This document shows positions 62,182-64,000 of a DNA stretch of 64,000 bases, one piece after another (positions within the stretch are counted from its first letter, which is position 1; every line of letters begins with the position of its first letter). The stretch lies in the NCBI GenBank assembly GCA_016716715.1, contig JADJVE010000001.1, forward strand, positions 248,001 to 312,000, written 5' to 3'. Position numbers and translations under genes: made by a program. This stretch comes from Acidobacteriota bacterium (GTDB taxonomy: Bacteria > Acidobacteriota > Thermoanaerobaculia > UBA5066). The notes below the pieces were generated by a model, which did no database searches, was not told the origin of the DNA, and was given only the letters and a program-made list of their open reading frames with translations.

Positions 62182-63765
62182 CTAGGCCTCGAGAACGATG
62201 TCGAAACGTTCGTGGTGGAGGTGCTCGTCGCTCTGGACGTGGATCGGCATCCCGATCCGCTCCTCGAGCTCCTCGACCAGCCGGCGCTCCTCCCCGACGA
62301 GCGACCGGTACACCTCGGGGTGGACGCGGAGCATGAGGGAGTGCGCCTCGCCCTCCTCCACGCGCTTGGCGATCTCGCGGCGGATCTCGAGAACGATCGT
62401 CGGCACGCTCTTCGTCCTGCCGGAGCCCGCGCAGTAGGGGCAGGGCATCGTGAGGGCGCGCTCGAGGCTCTGCCGCTGGCGCTTGCGCGTGATCTCGACG
62501 AGGCCGAACTCGGACACGGGGAGCATCCGGTTCTTCGAGCGGTCTTTCTTCAGCTCGGTCTCGAGCACCGTGAAGAGCTCCTGCCGGTGCCCTTCCTCCT
62601 CCATGTCGATGAAGTCCACGACGAGGAGGCCGCCGAGGTCGCGGAGGCGGATCTGCCGGACGATCTCCTGAACGGCCTCGAGGTTCGTCTTCACGACGGT
62701 CTCCTCGAGCCGCTTCTTGCCGACGAACTTGCCCGTATTCACGTCGATCGCGACGAGCGCCTCGGTCTGGTTGATCACGATGTAACCGCCGGACTTCAGC
62801 CAGACCTTCGACTTGAGCGCGTTCTCGATCTCGCTCTCGACGCCGTACTCCTCGAAGAGCGGCGTCGACTTGCGGTACAGCTTCACCTTCGAGACGAGGG
62901 AGGGCTGGACCTGGTCGAGGAACTCGACGATCCGCTGGTACTCCTCGTCGTCGTCCACCCACAGCGTGGTGAAATCCGAGCCGAAGACGTCGCGCGCCGC
63001 ACGGAGCGTGAGGTCGAGGTCCCGGTGCAGGAGCGTCGGCGCGCCGGAGCGCTCGCCCTTCTTGCGGATCTGCTCCCAGAGCTTCGTGAGGTAGCGCCGG
63101 TCCGCGGCGAACTCCTCGGCGGCGCGCCCCTCGCCGGCCGTGCGCACGATGTAGCCGCCCGGGCCCTTCTTCAGCGCGGTCAGGATGTCCTTGAGCCGGG
63201 CGCGCTCCTCCTCGTTCTCGATGCGCCGCGACACGCCGACGTGGTCGATCGTCGGCATGTAGACGAGGGTGCGGCCCGGGAGCGTCACGTGCGTCGTGAC
63301 GCGCACGCCCTTGTGCGCGATCTGGTCCTTCGTGACCTGGACGACGAGCTCCTGCCCCTCGCGGAGCAGCTCGTCGATCGACGGGAGGACGGGTTTCGGG
63401 AGGCTCTCGTCCGGGACTGCCGAGCCCGTGCCCGTCTCGGAGGCCGGCGACGCGGCCGCGTCGTGCGGGAGCGCGGCCGCCACGGCGTTGATCGCCTCGG
63501 CCGCGCCGCCGGAGCCGAAGGCGTCGAAGTCGTCCACTTCCTCGCCGACGTCGGCGACGTAGAGGAACGCGTCCTTCTCGAGGCCGACGTCCACGAACGC
63601 CGACTGCATGCCGGGCAGGACGCGCGTCACGCGCCCCTTGTAGATGTTTCCGACGGTCCCGCGCTGCTTGCGGCGCTCGATCTGCACCTCGGCGACGCGC
63701 CCCTCCTCGAGGACGGAGATGCGCGTTTCGCGGTCGGAGGCCGAGACGAGGAGCTCCTTCAGCAC
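62182..63765 (-). CDS. rng: Ribonuclease G/E family endoribonuclease
   Basis: A 527-residue enzyme from a GTG. The S1 RNA-binding domain (RGTVGNIYKGRVTRVLPGMQ, AFVDVGLEKDAFLYV) is interrupted by an Ala/acidic insertion of about 45 residues (near 80-125). The catalytic core has the metal-binding Asp in VAIDVNTGKF and LLVVDFIDME. The zinc-link motif is CPYCAGSGR, needed for dimerisation. It lacks the long C-terminal scaffold of RNase E, so it is closer to RNase G. It processes 16S rRNA 5' ends and mRNA. Ends with a terminator downstream. Confidence 0.94.
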   Translation of the reverse strand: MLKELLVSASDRETRISVLEEGRVAEVQIERRKQRGTVGNIYKGRVTRVLPGMQSAFVDVGLEKDAFLYVADVGEEVDDFDAFGSGGAAEAINAVAAALPHDAAASPASETGTGSAVPDESLPKPVLPSIDELLREGQELVVQVTKDQIAHKGVRVTTHVTLPGRTLVYMPTIDHVGVSRRIENEEERARLKDILTALKKGPGGYIVRTAGEGRAAEEFAADRRYLTKLWEQIRKKGERSGAPTLLHRDLDLTLRAARDVFGSDFTTLWVDDDEEYQRIVEFLDQVQPSLVSKVKLYRKSTPLFEEYGVESEIENALKSKVWLKSGGYIVINQTEALVAIDVNTGKFVGKKRLEETVVKTNLEAVQEIVRQIRLRDLGGLLVVDFIDMEEEGHRQELFTVLETELKKDRSKNRMLPVSEFGLVEITRKRQRQSLERALTMPCPYCAGSGRTKSVPTIVLEIRREIAKRVEEGEAHSLMLRVHPEVYRSLVGEERRLVEELEERIGMPIHVQSDEHLHHERFDIVLEA

Positions 63766-63802
63766 GGAGGGAGTGTACGCGGAGGACGGCCCGGGACCGC
63801 GG

Positions 63803-64000
63803 CTACTGAAAGTACCCGTTCACGTCGATCGCGAAATGGATCGGCGCCGCCGAGACGTTCTGGACGGTGACGGAGGCCGTGCCCGAGCGGGAGACGAGAA
63901 CGAGCGCGTTGTTGGCCCGGGTCCGTCCCGCGGCGAAGCTCACCGTGCCCATCGGAGGATTCCCACCGTCCGACGCGAAGACGCGGAGAGAACCCCCGCC
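63803..64000 (-). CDS. C-terminal end of a surface-domain protein, cut by window edge
   Basis: A minus-strand frame open from 64000 to the TAG at 63803 encodes about 65 residues, including AAGRTRANNALVLVSRSGTA, SVTVQNVSAAPIHFAIDV and the end NGYFQ. This is the terminal domain often found on secreted acidobacterial and actinobacterial proteins that end in VDVNGYF. Its function and the full protein are outside the window. It lies 37 bases upstream of the RNase G/E start on the same strand. Confidence 0.72.
   Translation of the reverse strand, partial: GGGSLRVFASDGGNPPMGTVSFAAGRTRANNALVLVSRSGTASVTVQNVSAAPIHFAIDVNGYFQ

Overview
This is a very GC-rich, gene-dense bacterial chromosome segment with a Gram-negative cell plan: RND efflux, an OmpA-type protein, beta-barrel proteins, lipoproteins and periplasmic enzymes. 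The mix suggests Acidobacteriota, possibly near Thermoanaerobaculia. It includes sortilin/BNR-repeat secreted proteins, surface proteins ending in a VNGYF-type domain, and extremely long antisense open frames caused by GC-biased third codon positions. That assignment is inference. No prophage, insertion sequence or CRISPR array was seen.

Layout. 1-4494 (minus): end of an exopolysaccharide locus (sugar transferase and three glycosyltransferases coupled by 4-base overlaps). 4566-5852: serS. 5900-12125: a tetR - membrane fusion protein - RND pump operon in which pump and TolC-like outer-membrane factor form one 1479-residue reading frame. 12136-12379: two divergent tRNA-Ser genes. 12468-16292: a MacA-like protein and two MacB-like permeases without an ATPase. 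16349-20809: small metabolic and secreted genes. 20869-26965: tRNA-Arg, barrel and OmpA-type envelope genes (two frameshifted), a lipoprotein and NAD-malic enzyme. 27031-34488: FAD oxidoreductase, a tiny c-type cytochrome, serine hydrolase, tryptophanase, and two tandem secreted EEP-fold hydrolases. 34558-38834: MFS transporter and a large BNR-repeat protein, both frameshifted.

38794-48856 (minus) is the most interesting block. It is a complete yfaP-yfaT-yfaA-yfaS-yfaQ-type operon around a bacterial alpha-2-macroglobulin with an intact thioester motif. The YfaQ-like member joins a HExxH peptidase-like region, a penicillin-binding-protein-like region (SxxK, SxN, KTG) and a SpoIID/LytB-like region that keeps its candidate catalytic Glu. 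Together they look like a periplasmic system linking protease trapping with peptidoglycan work.

49023-64000: dicarboxylate symporter, aromatic amino acid genes (DAHP synthase and PheA), tRNA-His and tRNA-Arg, a TerB-like protein, a frameshifted secreted subtilase, a CoA-binding protein, an aminotransferase, Lon, an MFS transporter, RNase G/E, and the 3' end of another surface protein.

Many genes overlap by ATGA or GTGA, so polycistronic, translationally coupled expression is the rule. Several genes are broken by single-base length changes, mostly in short G/C runs. Residual assembly indels are the simplest explanation. No intergenic stretch exceeds 300 bases.
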